A stretch of 64,000 nucleotides of DNA from Zingiber officinale (Eukaryota > Streptophyta > Magnoliopsida > Zingiberales > Zingiberaceae). Below, piece after piece: positions 44,081 to 54,235 of the stretch (positions are counted from its first letter, which is position 1; every line of letters starts with the position of its first letter). The position numbers were made by a program, and so were the translations under genes. Location of the stretch: positions 22,933,173-22,997,172 of the forward strand of contig NC_055998.1 in assembly GCF_018446385.1 (NCBI RefSeq). Reading direction: 5' to 3'. The notes beneath the pieces were generated by a model that saw only the letters and a list, made by a program, of their open reading frames with translations, had not been told where the DNA came from and ran no database searches.

Positions 44081-45240
44081 ATTAGAAAACCCTGGTTTCT
44101 TTAAAAGAGTGTATTTAATATTTAAATTTTCTTTCAATTTTAATTTTATTAAGTTAATTGAATTATCTTTATTTAATAGATGATCGTTAATGATTGAGTT
44201 TTTATTAATTTTTAAATTTGAATTAACCAAATTAGTTAAATTATATTTCTTTAACGGTTTATCTTTTAACCTTTTATTAACTATTAATTTTGAATTTTCT
44301 AGATTATCTTTGTTTAATATGTTATCTTTAACATTTAATTTTAAGTTTGTTAAATTTATTTTTGATTTTATCAAAGTGTTTAATTTTATCCTTATATTTT
44401 CTTTACCTTTTAAGTTGATATAATTAGTGAAATTTATTAGATAAGTCTTATCTTTAAAACTTAATTTTTTGTTAATTAAATTATCTTGGGTTTGGATAGG
44501 ATTTTCCATATTGATATTGTCTAGATTACTAAATAATTTATTAATTTTATCTAGATTAATATTGATCTTATCATTATTATTTGAATTTTCAGATTTGTTT
44601 AGGTTTAAATTTGAATTTTTAGGGTTATTAATTATTTTCAGATTTTCTGAATTTCTAAATTAATTAGATTTATTTTATCAGAAAATATCCTAGGGGTATT
44701 TTTGCAAGTATTGTCAGCTACACTATTTTCACAGATATTTTCAGAGATATCCAAATTAACATGTATATTCTTTAAACTACTATTAGCAGGGATATTTTGA
44801 TAAATATTACTAACCTTGAGCGCAACCCCTAATTCAGTAGGCTTTTCTGTTGGATTTGACTCAAGTTTGGATTCGATTTCGACTTAATCGTCCAACTCCA
44901 ACGGCTCCTCGTGAAGTTTGATCAATTGTGTCCAAAGCTCATATGCATTCTTGTACTTTTCTAGTCTGCATAAAACATTGTTAGGTAAAATATTACAAAT
45001 AATTTTACTTATATTTTTGTTCAGTTCCAAGTCCTGAGAAGGTTTTCTCAATATTAGCACATAATCGAAATCTAAGCTTCCTAAGAAGCATTCCATTAAT
45101 CGCTTCAGTAGTTGAAATCTTCTTGATCGTATAGTGGTGGTTTGTGGAGATTATGTCCTTCTTGAAGAGTCATTGAATGCTGAAGATGGAAAACTAAAAA
45201 GTGGTGCCAAGACTTGGTCTTGGATTAACAGTGTTGGAAA
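44081..45240 (-). pseudogene. Sirevirus-like gag fragment
   Basis: The 44884-45096 frame reads LELNKNISKIICNILPN, then CRLEKYKNAYELWTQLIKLH, matching the copia gag capsid block of the other elements here (ELWDKLFKLHE, ELWSKLAKLHE). By eye the frame continues downstream as EIESKLESNPTEKPTE and on into a Lys/Asn/Leu-rich 147-residue frame (44066-44509). That frame runs into the LTR and is therefore truncated by it. The stop at 44881 follows LDD. Upstream, CCAAGACTTGGTCTTGGATTA (45208-45228) matches the gag leader at 19333 of the other Sirevirus-like element. Confidence 0.7.
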
Positions 45241-45436
45241 AAATATAGTATTGCACTAATTTCGAGAAAAATAATAAAATATTAATAAAAAATATTGATA
45301 AAAAACTATTATTTCAAATTTTTGAAAATGTAATATTTTGTCAATACTAAGTAATGGTGAAAAGATGACGATGTATTTTTCAAAAATAGTTTTGGAGGGA
45401 AAAAAATGAAAGGCGTAAGGTTTTATTTTAAATATC
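45241..45436 (-). other. Gag leader remnant, AT-rich
   Basis: It is AT-rich sequence homologous at its left edge to the leader between primer site and gag of the 13403-20626 element. No coding signal is seen. Confidence 0.45.
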
Positions 45437-45528
45437 AACGATATCTAAATTTTTCTTTAGATATCTCCACAATGACATGATATTGTCCACTTTGGGCTAG
45501 ACCCTCATGGCTTTGCTCTTGGGCTCTC
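45437..45528 (-). repeat. Second remnant of the short LTR
   Basis: TTTAGATATCTCCACAATG ... CATGGCTTTGCTCTTGGG matches 42548-42640 closely, in the same orientation. It is truncated on both sides. Confidence 0.75.
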
Positions 45529-46268
45529 CCCAAAAGTAATTCAAGCCGAATTCAAATCTTAAATTTTTTTTTATATTTAACTCGGTTCATTTACACCCCT
45601 ATGTCACACCATATCCTGCTAGTTACATCATCCATGTCTCGTTGACCTCACCTCCTATGTGGACCATGCTCTTGGTATCAAGAGCTGGGTACAACAAGGC
45701 TAAATCCAGTAAGATGAGTTAGAGAGTCGAGTGGAGTGGTATGGCTGATTCGACTGGTGGAATTTCTCTTCTCAAGGTCATCATCGTCCAAGTAAAGGTT
45801 GTTGAGTTGGATGGATTGGCATGACCAAGCCGAATGGTGGAACTTCTCATCTTAGATTAGTCGAGTGGAGGTTGGAACATTAACCTATATGGACTTTGAC
45901 CCATCTCAACATGACTATTAACGTTCTTAATATACGTGAAGACTTCTAGTACTTCAAGCATCAATGTTATAATATCCAAATCATAACGTATTTACAAGAG
46001 TTTTTCTTTCAAATGGGGAGAGTAATCAAAAGATGATATGCTTCTGGACTGACCGTAATGCGTGCTTCCGGATTTACCCTAGTACTCGATGAAAAACTTC
46101 CGTGGAGCCAGACAATGAGACTAACTGGATTGACCATTTCTTTTAGAATATCCAAATCACAAGGTCAGATTATTTTTTGAACTGAAAATTTTCTGTAAAA
46201 ACTTAACATGTTGAGGGTGTTAGTTTTTCTAGCTAAACTTTCCATTTTCGTCGCCAAAAGTAAATATT
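45529..46268. other. Unassigned, with one MITE-like end
   Basis: AACTCGGTTCATTTACACCCCT (45576-45597) looks like the terminal repeat of an AGGGGTGTAAATGAACC-type MITE, similar to the ends of 32811-33402; the other end is not found. The rest shows no gene or repeat that I recognise. Confidence 0.4.
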
Positions 46269-46682
46269 TTGCACAGAATGCACCTACCCATTTCTGCGAT
46301 AGCTATTATTATGTACACAAAAACACAAACCAATAATACAAATCAAACCTCTCTATTTCATATTAATAATGATCAGCATACACATAATTCAAGGTTAAAC
46401 ACAATCATATACTCTCAAGTCATATACAACACATACAAATTCAAGCTTACCAAAGATACAAATTCAAAACAAACACACTTAAATAATCCCATAACAAAGA
46501 AAATATCCATAAACAAGTCATCATATCATATAAAACACACATTCTTCAAGTTTAAGTTCCCTCTTCTTCCTCGGTATTCACTTTCTCCTCCTTCCAGACT
46601 CTCTTCTTCTTTCCTGCATTAGAAAACAAACAAACAGGTTGAGGATGAAACAAACAAACAAACATGAGTTCCTAGAATGCTG
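46269..46682. other. AT-rich stretch without recognised features
   Basis: The plus-strand 117-residue frame (46269-46622) is Asn/Thr/His-rich with no domain and is probably chance. It ends at the last exon-like fragment. Confidence 0.4.
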
Positions 46683-46748
46683 TCAAGTGTCAACAGCTTT
46701 CTCCTTTGAGTAATCCTCAGCTCCCGGACTGTCCAGTCCACTCTGAAC
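46683..46748 (-). pseudogene. Exon-like fragment with a stop codon (unknown gene)
   Basis: After a splice-acceptor-like TTTACAG on the minus strand, the sequence reads VQSGLDSPGAEDYSKEKAVD then T and a TGA. Codon choice looks gene-like, unlike its AT-rich surroundings. I do not recognise the protein. It could be the final exon of the same broken gene as the fragments at 51510-52881, with the hAT element in between. Confidence 0.4.
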
Positions 46749-47153
46749 CTGTAAAGGGATTCTAAACAGCCATAAATAGGATATATGGCTAAATCTATAA
46801 TCTTGGACTCTAAGGGCAGTAAGATAAAGAGCCAACTTTGCAAACCAAAGCAATGTGATGGCAAGATGCAAGCAACAGCACGAGGGCATGATCATTTTTT
46901 TTTTTTTTTTGGCATTTGCTAGCCAACTCACATAGAGACATTTACATGTATGTGGTGGTAATAACTTGTTACGAACAAATTAATATAATTTGCTTCCGTT
47001 TACTATAGACTAACATAGCATATAAATTAATCCATGTAGACCACAAAGAAATTATATCTGAAGTCATCAAGATACATTGCCATATACAACACTTCTCTGC
47101 ACTAGAAAAATATAAACATCTATATGGATCTGGCAAAGAATGTAACAGGAATT
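46749..47153. other. Unassigned non-coding stretch
   Basis: An 18-base T-run lies near 46893-46911. CACTAGAAAAATATAAAC at 47100 resembles a CACTA end but has no matching partner. Nothing else is seen. Confidence 0.4.
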
Positions 47154-47704
47154 GTATTTATCAAGGTTCTAAAATTCGCTAGATGTTAGTCGGCGGCAAA
47201 TCAACGCCTAGGTGGGGACTAGGCACCGCTAGGAGGATTCCTCGATATCCCTTGTTTTATGTGGACTTTGGACAATGTCATATGTAAATCTGAATGTTGT
47301 CTTAAACAATTTCATAGCAATGGAGATCTAACTATGTATGCTGAAATAAATGCATATTTTCCAATACCAAAAAATGAAAAACTAGAAAAGAAAACTAACA
47401 GGTTTGTGCAAAGGAAATATAATAGACTCAGTAAATACGAGCAAAAAAAAACAGTTGAACAGTAGAACATGCAGTAAGTCATCATAATCATTTAGTAAAC
47501 AGTAGAACATATATCCAACTCGAATTTTAAAACTTTGCTATAAACTAAAACAACTTTAGTGGTGGAAAATATTAGAAAATAGTAGCAAGAGTTCAATTCA
47601 AGATTACATCATTGTGAACCACTAAACAAAATATAATTATTGAATAACATAAATCATGCCTTAACAAAATAAGTTCGAAATTACACAACTAATAATATCT
47701 CATA

Positions 47705-50025
47705 GACTCATATTTATTCTACTTCTTCTCCATAATTTTCAATAACTTGTTCTTCATCGAACACAAACTCAATATTATTATTGTGATCCTCCTCTTCTTC
47801 TTCGGATGCAAAATCATCTTCATGAAGTTCTCTCACTCTAGAGCTTCTTCGGGGTTCTAGATTTTCATCTGCTCCACTTGCTTCATCAACCAATTACCAA
47901 GTGAGCCCGAAACCTAGTTCAACTTCATCATCTTCCCCACCATCCACAATCCAACCGTGCGCCTTTGAAGCATCTTTTGCAAGGACATCGGTATTCCTTT
48001 CTTTTTCTCTTTTTTGTTTATTCAACAATCTAGCATTAAATTAATAAATACTAGATTGTTCAACCTGTTGACATCCAACAAATTTCTTTTCTTTGTATGA
48101 ATCTTAAAAAAAAAGAGAAAGTAAATATTATAGTTAGTACATGAATATAAATGTTAAAAATTATAGCTACTTTAATTAAAGACTGAAAGTTTAAACCTTA
48201 CTCCTTCAAATGTACTCAAATTTCTTTCACACCCAGATGAACTTGTAGTTAATGAAAGTATCCTCAATGTCACCATGCACATGGATCAAATGTATCATTA
48301 TTTTTTTCACATGCTTTTACTGCCAATGTTTTTCCAAATAACCCAGTCTTATCTCTATATTTTATAAATTTCTTGTTAATAATTGTATCTTGTAGTTCTA
48401 ACTCATTAGCATGCAAAATTTTCATGCATTCAAAAATCCCCGTCGTGACCTCCTTATAAAGAGCAATAGAACTATCTTTATAGTAAAATTAAGGATTTAA
48501 CAAAAAAAAAAGGCAGTGATATGCAATGATGTATCAAGTCTATCGTTCATTTTTTACTCAATAATGACTATGATAGGTTGATAATTTGATTCCACGTTGT
48601 TAGAGCCACCTTGATATCTTCTTTACTTTGAAGAAGCTCCCCATATAGAAACCTCATCAATGACTTTCTATCTCCATCTATCAATCGAACAACTCTTACC
48701 AAAGGAGCAAATGTTTTCAAACAAAGTGTCACACCATTCCAAAAACTCATGCTCATCACTATAGAGTAAACCAATTTTCTTTTGTTTTTGACCATTTACA
48801 TTTCCCCGTATATCACTTGTAAACATGACCCTTAAACTAGTTTTTTTTTAATCAAACTTTGCAATGTGAGAAAATTTTATGCAAACCTGTCGGACTATGT
48901 CTCTCTTCTTCGTGAAACTTCTCATCAATGACAAAGTCTTATGGTGAGCATAGATGAAACTAGTAAAAGACTTGGATTGCTCAATAACCTTTTTATATCG
49001 CAGAAGTTTGTCGATACTTTTAAGCATGAGATTAACCGTGTGAGTTGCACATGAACTCCAAAAAATCCAAGGTCACTTTTCTCTCATCAATTTAGCTAAG
49101 TCACATTATTGGTGGCATTGTCTTTTACAATCTAAACAATATTATGACCTCCTGCTTATTCAACACACTTGTCCACATACTCAAACATAAGTTCAGCTAT
49201 ATACACCACATCTGAAACTCCATACATCTGTCCTGATCAAGCACCCATTCTTTGCACATTCTCCTTGCAATTAACATACAAATTTAAGATGCTTATTTTT
49301 TATCACTCCATACATCTGTCATGATCAAGCACCCATTTTTTGCACATTCTTCTTCATGTTTCTTCAGCAATTGTTTTGTTCTTTCAACTTTGGCTTTCAA
49401 CAATAGCTCCCTAAGTTGATATTAAGTTGGAGGCTTGAATCCCGTTGCAAATTGGCCCACTACCTCCATTAGTTGCTTGAAGCTATCATTATCAATAGTA
49501 TTGAATAGGATTCTATTTTCATAAACTCATCTCCCAATATATTGTTAAACTTGTTAAGTTCTCTCTTTGAAAAGAGCCAAATTTATATTTTTTGGCGAAG
49601 CACTTTACTCCCACTTGAACTTACATTTTCTGGAGCAATTACTGATGCATATCTATCCATGGGACTAAGTGGAACAGGTTTTTTAATTCTATCCATCTCT
49701 TCAATTTCAAGACCTTCTTCGTCTAGAGAAATAGCCACCTCTATTTTACAACTTTGTTTTTCCATTATTTTGTTCTTCTTTCTGTTCCTCCCTTCTAAAA
49801 TAGCCTGTTTGCACTTATTTTTGTCTTCTTGAGATGTTTTTTGACAACTAGATATATTTTCAAGTATATTTCCAATGTGCTCCTTGATCCTATACACTCC
49901 CCCAACATTATTTTTCCACACAACTTGTATTTAATTTTATCGAGGTTCTTCGAATCAATCAATATTCCATACTCCTATCCGATGTCACTTGACTTTCTTC
50001 TAAGAATTCCGGACATGGGTTAAGT
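47705..50025 (-). pseudogene. hAT transposase (DUF659/hATC type), many stops
   Basis: In order on the minus strand: a BED-finger-like remnant and GVYRIKEHIGNILENISSC with LSPMDRYASVI (49583-49921); a DUF659/RNase H-like core (DVVYIAELMFEYVDKC, NIVQIVKDNATNN) with the post-core SSMLTIRL region near 48900-49220; and SFWNGVTLCLKTFAPLVRVV, then LIDGDRKSLMRFLYGELLQS (48568-48795). The hATC dimerisation block is LSLTTSSSGCERNLSTFE by eye at about 48195-48250. An intron-like gap (about 48108-48193, with a GTAAGG donor and a pyrimidine-rich AAG acceptor) separates it from HTKKRN and an acidic C-terminus (SEEEEEDHNNN). hAT transposases cut and paste the element. Here the frame is broken many times. 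Confidence 0.82.
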
Positions 50026-50119
50026 GTATTATGATAGCAGATAACCTGAAAAAGTTATATATAACATGATAAAATTTAATTATACCATATGATACAAAAT
50101 ATAGCATTAATAAGTCTAA

Positions 50120-50610
50120 GAATATTTTTTTTATATATCTTAATCTAATTAATAAAATTTATTAGATATTTAATAAAGAACTTAAATTTTAAATATATTT
50201 TTTAAATTTTTAAATCTGATTTATATAAATTAATAATATTTATTGAATTTTTTAAATTTTAATTTAATTTTTATATTTTTATTTGATTTATATAAATTAA
50301 TAATATTTATTAGAATTTTTTAAATTTTAAATATACTTTTTATATTTTTAAATCTGATTTATATAAATTAATAATATTTATTGAATTTATTAAATTTTTA
50401 AATATACTTTTTAAATTTGTTATATAAATTAATAATATTTATTAAAAAATAAATTTTAAATATATTATTTATATATTTAAATCTGATTATATAAATTAAT
50501 TATGTTTATTAGAATTTTAAATATAATTTTTATATATTTAAATCTGTTTTATATAAATTAATAATATTTATTATAAAAAATTTAAATTTTAAATATATTT
50601 AATTGGGATA
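50120..50610. repeat. AT-rich tandem repeat in the hAT element
   Basis: About eight imperfect copies of a roughly 60-bp unit contain TTTAAATCTGATTTATATAAATTAATAATATTTATT in parts, with drift in length. It sits between the transposase start and the GC-rich right end. Confidence 0.8.
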
Positions 50611-50619
50611 ATTTAATTA

Positions 50620-51231
50620 GGTTTTATGAAACCCTATTATTGAAATTATCCCAGTTAGGAATTGTTTTATTTTATTAAATCCTAAAAAAAGAATTATGCA
50701 CAGTAACAAAAATCACACAACGGTGTGGATGCCACCGGACGCTTCACTAGAGGCGTCCAACGCCTCCGGAAGCGTCTTCGAGTGGCGCCGGTAGCATCGC
50801 GGAAAGCTTTTGGCACCACCAGAAACATCGCGAGATGTTGTCATACGCGTCCTAAGACGCTTCCGATGGCTGCAAATGTCCCACAATGCGTCCGGCACGA
50901 CCGAAGACTTGTCACGACAACGACTCATCAGGAGAAACAAAAAAAAAAATGTAAAAACTTACCAGAAGCGACGAAGCCCGAAGTTGCGGCAATGAGAGAA
51001 GACGAAGAGCCTCTTCATGCAAACGAGCAAATTAGGATTTTGGATTTAGTCATATTAAAAGCTAAAATATTTGCGCCGTAGCGCCGAGGCCCTCGAGGCC
51101 CGCTGAAGCCCGCCAAGGGCCGTCGAGGACCGCCTAGGCGGCCAACCGCCTAAGTCACCCGCCTGGTAGATTTTTGGCACGGTCTACTGCCACACAGCGC
51201 ATAGGCGCCTAGGGCGTTTTTTCGAACACTG
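50620..51231. other. GC-rich 5' end of the hAT element
   Basis: It contains CpG-rich short frames (50713-51081), without domains, on both strands. Clustered CTCGAGG/CGCCTAGGCGG motifs at 51085-51150 run up to the terminal inverted repeat. It is probably the promoter and transposase-binding region. Confidence 0.5.
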
Positions 51232-51244
51232 ATATTTATATACA

Positions 51245-51390
51245 TATTTGAATAGCTGATATTAATCTATTATTCAAAAGACAAATGTAATGTAAGAAGC
51301 TAATACTAGAAATAAATACCTATTTGAATAGCTGATATTAATCTATTATTCAAAAGACAAATGTAATGTAAGAAGCTAATACTAGAAAAA
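51245..51390 (+). repeat. 76-bp tandem duplication
   Basis: TATTTGAATAGCTGATATTA starts at 51245 and again at 51321. The copies are identical for about 67 bp. It lies immediately outside the hAT insertion. Confidence 0.92.
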
Positions 51391-51509
51391 ACAAGAGAAG
51401 GCATATGAAGAACCAATATGATAATGCAGTCAAGTGTTGTAAATGTTGTTTGCAGAAGATTAAAATGAATCTGTAACCAATTGATGCAGATATTTGTTCA
51501 GAATAGTAC

Positions 51510-51710
51510 CTTAATAATGGGATCAAGAGCAAAGATGCCATGAGATTTGCCTAATACTCCTATACAAAGACAAATGCAAGATGTAAATAATGTTGGAGCT
51601 GGTGGTGGTGATATTGAGCACGGGGCAGAATGATGGTGTAACACTGCTTTGGCGAAAGTCAAAGTTAGAGTTGGACTCAATCTCTTTAAGATGAATTTGT
51701 CACGCACATG
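51510..51710 (-). pseudogene. Exon-like fragment (unknown gene)
   Basis: The minus-strand frame reads HHHSAPCSISPPPAPTLFTS, then CICLCIGVLGKSHGIFALDP and IIK. It ends exactly at AAG|GTACTA, a good splice donor (51509/51510). Composition is gene-like. I cannot name the protein. The 5' boundary is uncertain. Confidence 0.45.
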
Positions 51711-52157
51711 GTGAGCACGACAATTGTCTCCCAAGATACGACGACTTTATCTTGCGATAACAGCATTGCAAATGACAAGACCTACAAACCTAAGAAACTT
51801 CTCGAACTTTCCAAATGCAAGTATGGTATGCAATATTTCTTATTTATACCAAATGAAGCGGTAGAAAAATCTCTTGGTTCAATTAGATCTTATCCATCCA
51901 ACTTGAATTGGATGATCTAGATCACAAGTCTTCCCAAGAGATACAATGTCATTTGGATGTCTTCGTTTTGAAATTAATGGTTGAGATTGAGTCATCCGAA
52001 AGAGTACTTATGCCTTCTCATATGGATGAATTAGATTTATCAATCTTAATCCAACGATCTAGATTTAATTTCTCATTCACATCAATTTTCCAACAAATAA
52101 TGACCAAAATAAGTAAACAGTACGACTCCTAAATCAGAAAGTAGATGAAAAATAAAC

Positions 52158-52294
52158 CTTATTTTGGATTATTTTTTCAAGCAATTTGTTGAGATACTCA
52201 GGCAAGCAGCAAACATATCCTTCCTCGTTGATGCACCTATCTAACGGATCACATCCTTCGACATGGGAATCCTCCAGTGATAGTGTTTTAGAAT
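52158..52294 (-). pseudogene. Exon-like fragment of 137 bp (unknown gene)
   Basis: Bounded by TTTACAG|ATTC and AATAAG|GTTTAT on the minus strand, it reads LSLEDSHVEGCDPLDRC, then INEEGYVCCLPEYLNKLLEK. Both splice sites fit plant consensus. The product is not recognised; it does not match the next expected part of trehalose-phosphate phosphatase. Confidence 0.5.
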
Positions 52295-52431
52295 CTGTAA
52301 ATGTGAGCATTTTGATGAATAAGTATAGTTTACATAGTAGAGCATGAGCAACTAACGAAGGAAAAGACATTGTTATTACAATTTATATGCATGGAGAATG
52401 AAGTATAACTATATAAGATCACTTTGCTGAC

Positions 52432-52532
52432 CTTTTCTTCCACACATCTGAAGTGGACGGATACACAAAACTTGTTGTTCTCCACCTTGGCACCAGGAAT
52501 GGGCTTGGCCTTCTCCATTAACTTTTGTGAAC
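52432..52532 (-). pseudogene. Trehalose-6-phosphate phosphatase exon fragment
   Basis: Bounded by ATCAG|GTTCAC and GAAAAG|GTCAGC, this 101-bp segment reads [20 protein letters not shown], then [11 protein letters not shown] on the minus strand. It matches the conserved ...[16 protein letters not shown]... segment of plant trehalose-6-phosphate phosphatases, HAD-family enzymes that convert trehalose 6-phosphate to trehalose. The expected following exon (the QGRKVLEIRP region) and the DxDGT catalytic exon are absent nearby. One base appears to be missing near CACAAAAG relative to the family. It is a captured or decayed fragment, not a gene. Confidence 0.78.
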
Positions 52533-52611
52533 CTGATTAAAGGGAAATGATTCAGTGTCTCTGGTCCCGAATGCCATCGGCTAAGAGATGGATTTCAGCA
52601 ACAAGGACCTA

Positions 52612-52881
52612 CCCAAATAGGTGACGGTGGCGTCCAATGTCGGGTACTTGGTAGAAGTTGATGGGGAGGAAAGGGGAGGATTTGTCAGTGTCTATGGAGG
52701 GGGTGAAATGGAGACGATCGACCCACTTGCTGTAGCTGCAGACAACGGAGTGGCTGGAGGCGAAGAGAAGGTGAGACCTTGGAATAGGAGTTTCTGTAGA
52801 AGAGATCGCATGGCGGTAGAGGTCGGAGAGGGCACGGTGGTTGAGGGGTCGATGTCGCGTGTAAGAGAGGAGAAGATCGGG
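52612..52881 (-). pseudogene. Possible first exon with targeting-peptide-like start (broken)
   Basis: The minus strand has an ATG at about 52813 opening MRSLLQKLLFQGLTFSSPPA, a Ser/Ala/Leu-rich N-terminus like an organelle transit peptide. It hits a TAG after about 39 codons and then resumes as SSPSTSTKYPTLDATVTYLG, ending at GGGTAG|GTCC. Another frame is open throughout. The sequence is GC-richer than its surroundings. The gene is not recognised. It sits next to the CACTA-like end at 53534. Confidence 0.35.
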
Positions 52882-52899
52882 ATTTAGAGTTAGGGATCA

Positions 52900-53534
52900 G
52901 GAATTTAATCCTAAACTTTGCGACGAATTCGAAATTCGCCCTAATCTAAAATTTAGCGATGAAGTTTGAATTCGTCCCAAAATTTTGATGTAAACTTTAG
53001 GATCGGAATAGCTATATTTGCAACGAATTAAAGTTCCTGGTAAAATTAACAACAAATTCTGAATTCATTCTAAAATTTACGATGAATTTTTAATTTGTTG
53101 TAAATTTTGTGACTGACAAATTTTGAATTCATTGTAAAGTTTAGGGATTAAAGTCCTAAAATTTAGTGACGGAATTCAAATTTACTGCAAATTTTATGAT
53201 GAATTCAAAATTCATCTCAAACTTAGCAACGAATTTAAAATTCATCGTAAAAATTTGTTGTAAACTTTAGAGATCTGAATAGCTAAATTTGTAATGAATT
53301 AAAGTTCGTTGCAAAATTAGCAATGAATTTTGAATTCGTCGTAAATTTTATCGTGAAAATTAAATTCGAATTAGCGATGAAATTTTTGTTGTTAATTTTG
53401 TGACAAAGTATTTTTTTCATGGCTAATTTCGTTGCTAATTAGCAATGATTTTATTTTGGTCACTAATTTTGTTATAAATTTACGACAAATTTTTTTCTCC
53501 CTAAAATTCTTCATTAAATCCATGTTTTTTAGTG
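52900..53534 (-). mobile_element. Right end of a second CACTA-like element
   Basis: The segment ends CCATGTTTTTTAGTG, that is CACTAAAAAACATGG on the minus strand, and carries about 15 copies of GACGAATTCAAAATTCGTC-like subterminal repeats, as in the CACTA element at 53892. The partner end is not found in the window. The exon fragments at 46683-52881 directly abut this end and may be its cargo. Confidence 0.5.
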
Positions 53535-53888
53535 CACTATTATGCTTACAAGGACACATGTGAAGGCATACGTGATCGGTATTAAACTATTAAAAGAAAT
53601 ATTAATAATTAAAACATATATTATTTGAATAAAATAACTTTTAACTTGACATTCATTAGTTATAAGCAATTAAATGAGTTAGCTTAGGTTTTAAATTGAT
53701 TTTGTTTGGTTGACATCTAATTCATTCATCTTGATTTATCAATGTTGCAGAAAGCAAATTTTTATATATATATTTTTAAATTTCAGCATTAATAATATTG
53801 GTATTATTTATAATTATAAATTATTTTGAAGTAATTTTTAGTATTTCAATACTAATATTTATTTTTTTTTAACTTTTTTTTAGGTTGG
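53535..53888. other. AT-rich spacer
   Basis: No gene or repeat is recognised; this is the host sequence between two CACTA-type ends. Confidence 0.5.
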
Positions 53889-53891
53889 AAG

Positions 53892-54235
53892 CACTACAAA
53901 AAAACAATAATTTAGGGACGAAAGTTTGGGACGAAAATTTTTCGTCCCAAAATTGCAACAATTTTGGCAACAAATATAAAATTTGACCCAAATTAGAAAC
54001 GAAATCTGCAACAAAAAAATTTCATCGCAAATTGCCAACAAACAATATTTTCGTTGCAAAATTCGTTCCAGAATCTGGGACGAATCTAGGATTCGTCCCA
54101 AATTCTGGGACGAATTCTGGATTCGTTCCAGAATCTGGGACGAATTCTGGATTCGTTCCAGAATCTGGGACGAATTCTGGATTCGTTCCAGAATCTGGGA
54201 CGAATCCAGAATTCGTCCCAGATTTTAAAAAATTA
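53892..54235. repeat. Left subterminal repeats of the CACTA element, 30-bp tandem array
   Basis: After the terminal repeat come GGGACGAAAGTTTGGGACG-type motifs. Then four to five tandem copies of GATTCGTTCCAGAATCTGGG + ACGAATTCTG (54063-54210) follow. Subterminal motifs of this kind are bound by CACTA accessory proteins. The open frames here are products of the repeat. Confidence 0.88.

Larger units (their letters stand above)
47162..51231 (-). mobile_element. hAT-superfamily DNA transposon (4070 bp, decayed)
   Basis: The ends CAAGGTTCTAAAATTCGC (47162) and, on the minus strand, CAGTGTTCGAAAAAACGC (51231) form an imperfect terminal inverted repeat. The flanks GTATTTAT (47154-47161) and ATATTTAT (51232-51239) are an 8-bp duplication with one mismatch, as expected for hAT. 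A minus-strand hAT transposase relic lies at 47705-50025. Subterminal regions are GC-rich with TAGGCG motifs (47200-47240; 51070-51215). An AT-rich tandem array sits upstream of the transposase. Confidence 0.87.

Noticed and set aside
46269..46622. 117-residue plus-strand frame
   Set aside because: Low-complexity Asn/Thr/His composition, AT-rich, no domain or splice context.
47100..53534. CACTA element running from CACTAGAAAAATA (47100) to the AGTG end at 53534
   Set aside because: The flanking triplets differ (CTG versus CAC) and the terminal repeats match poorly, so only the right end is called.
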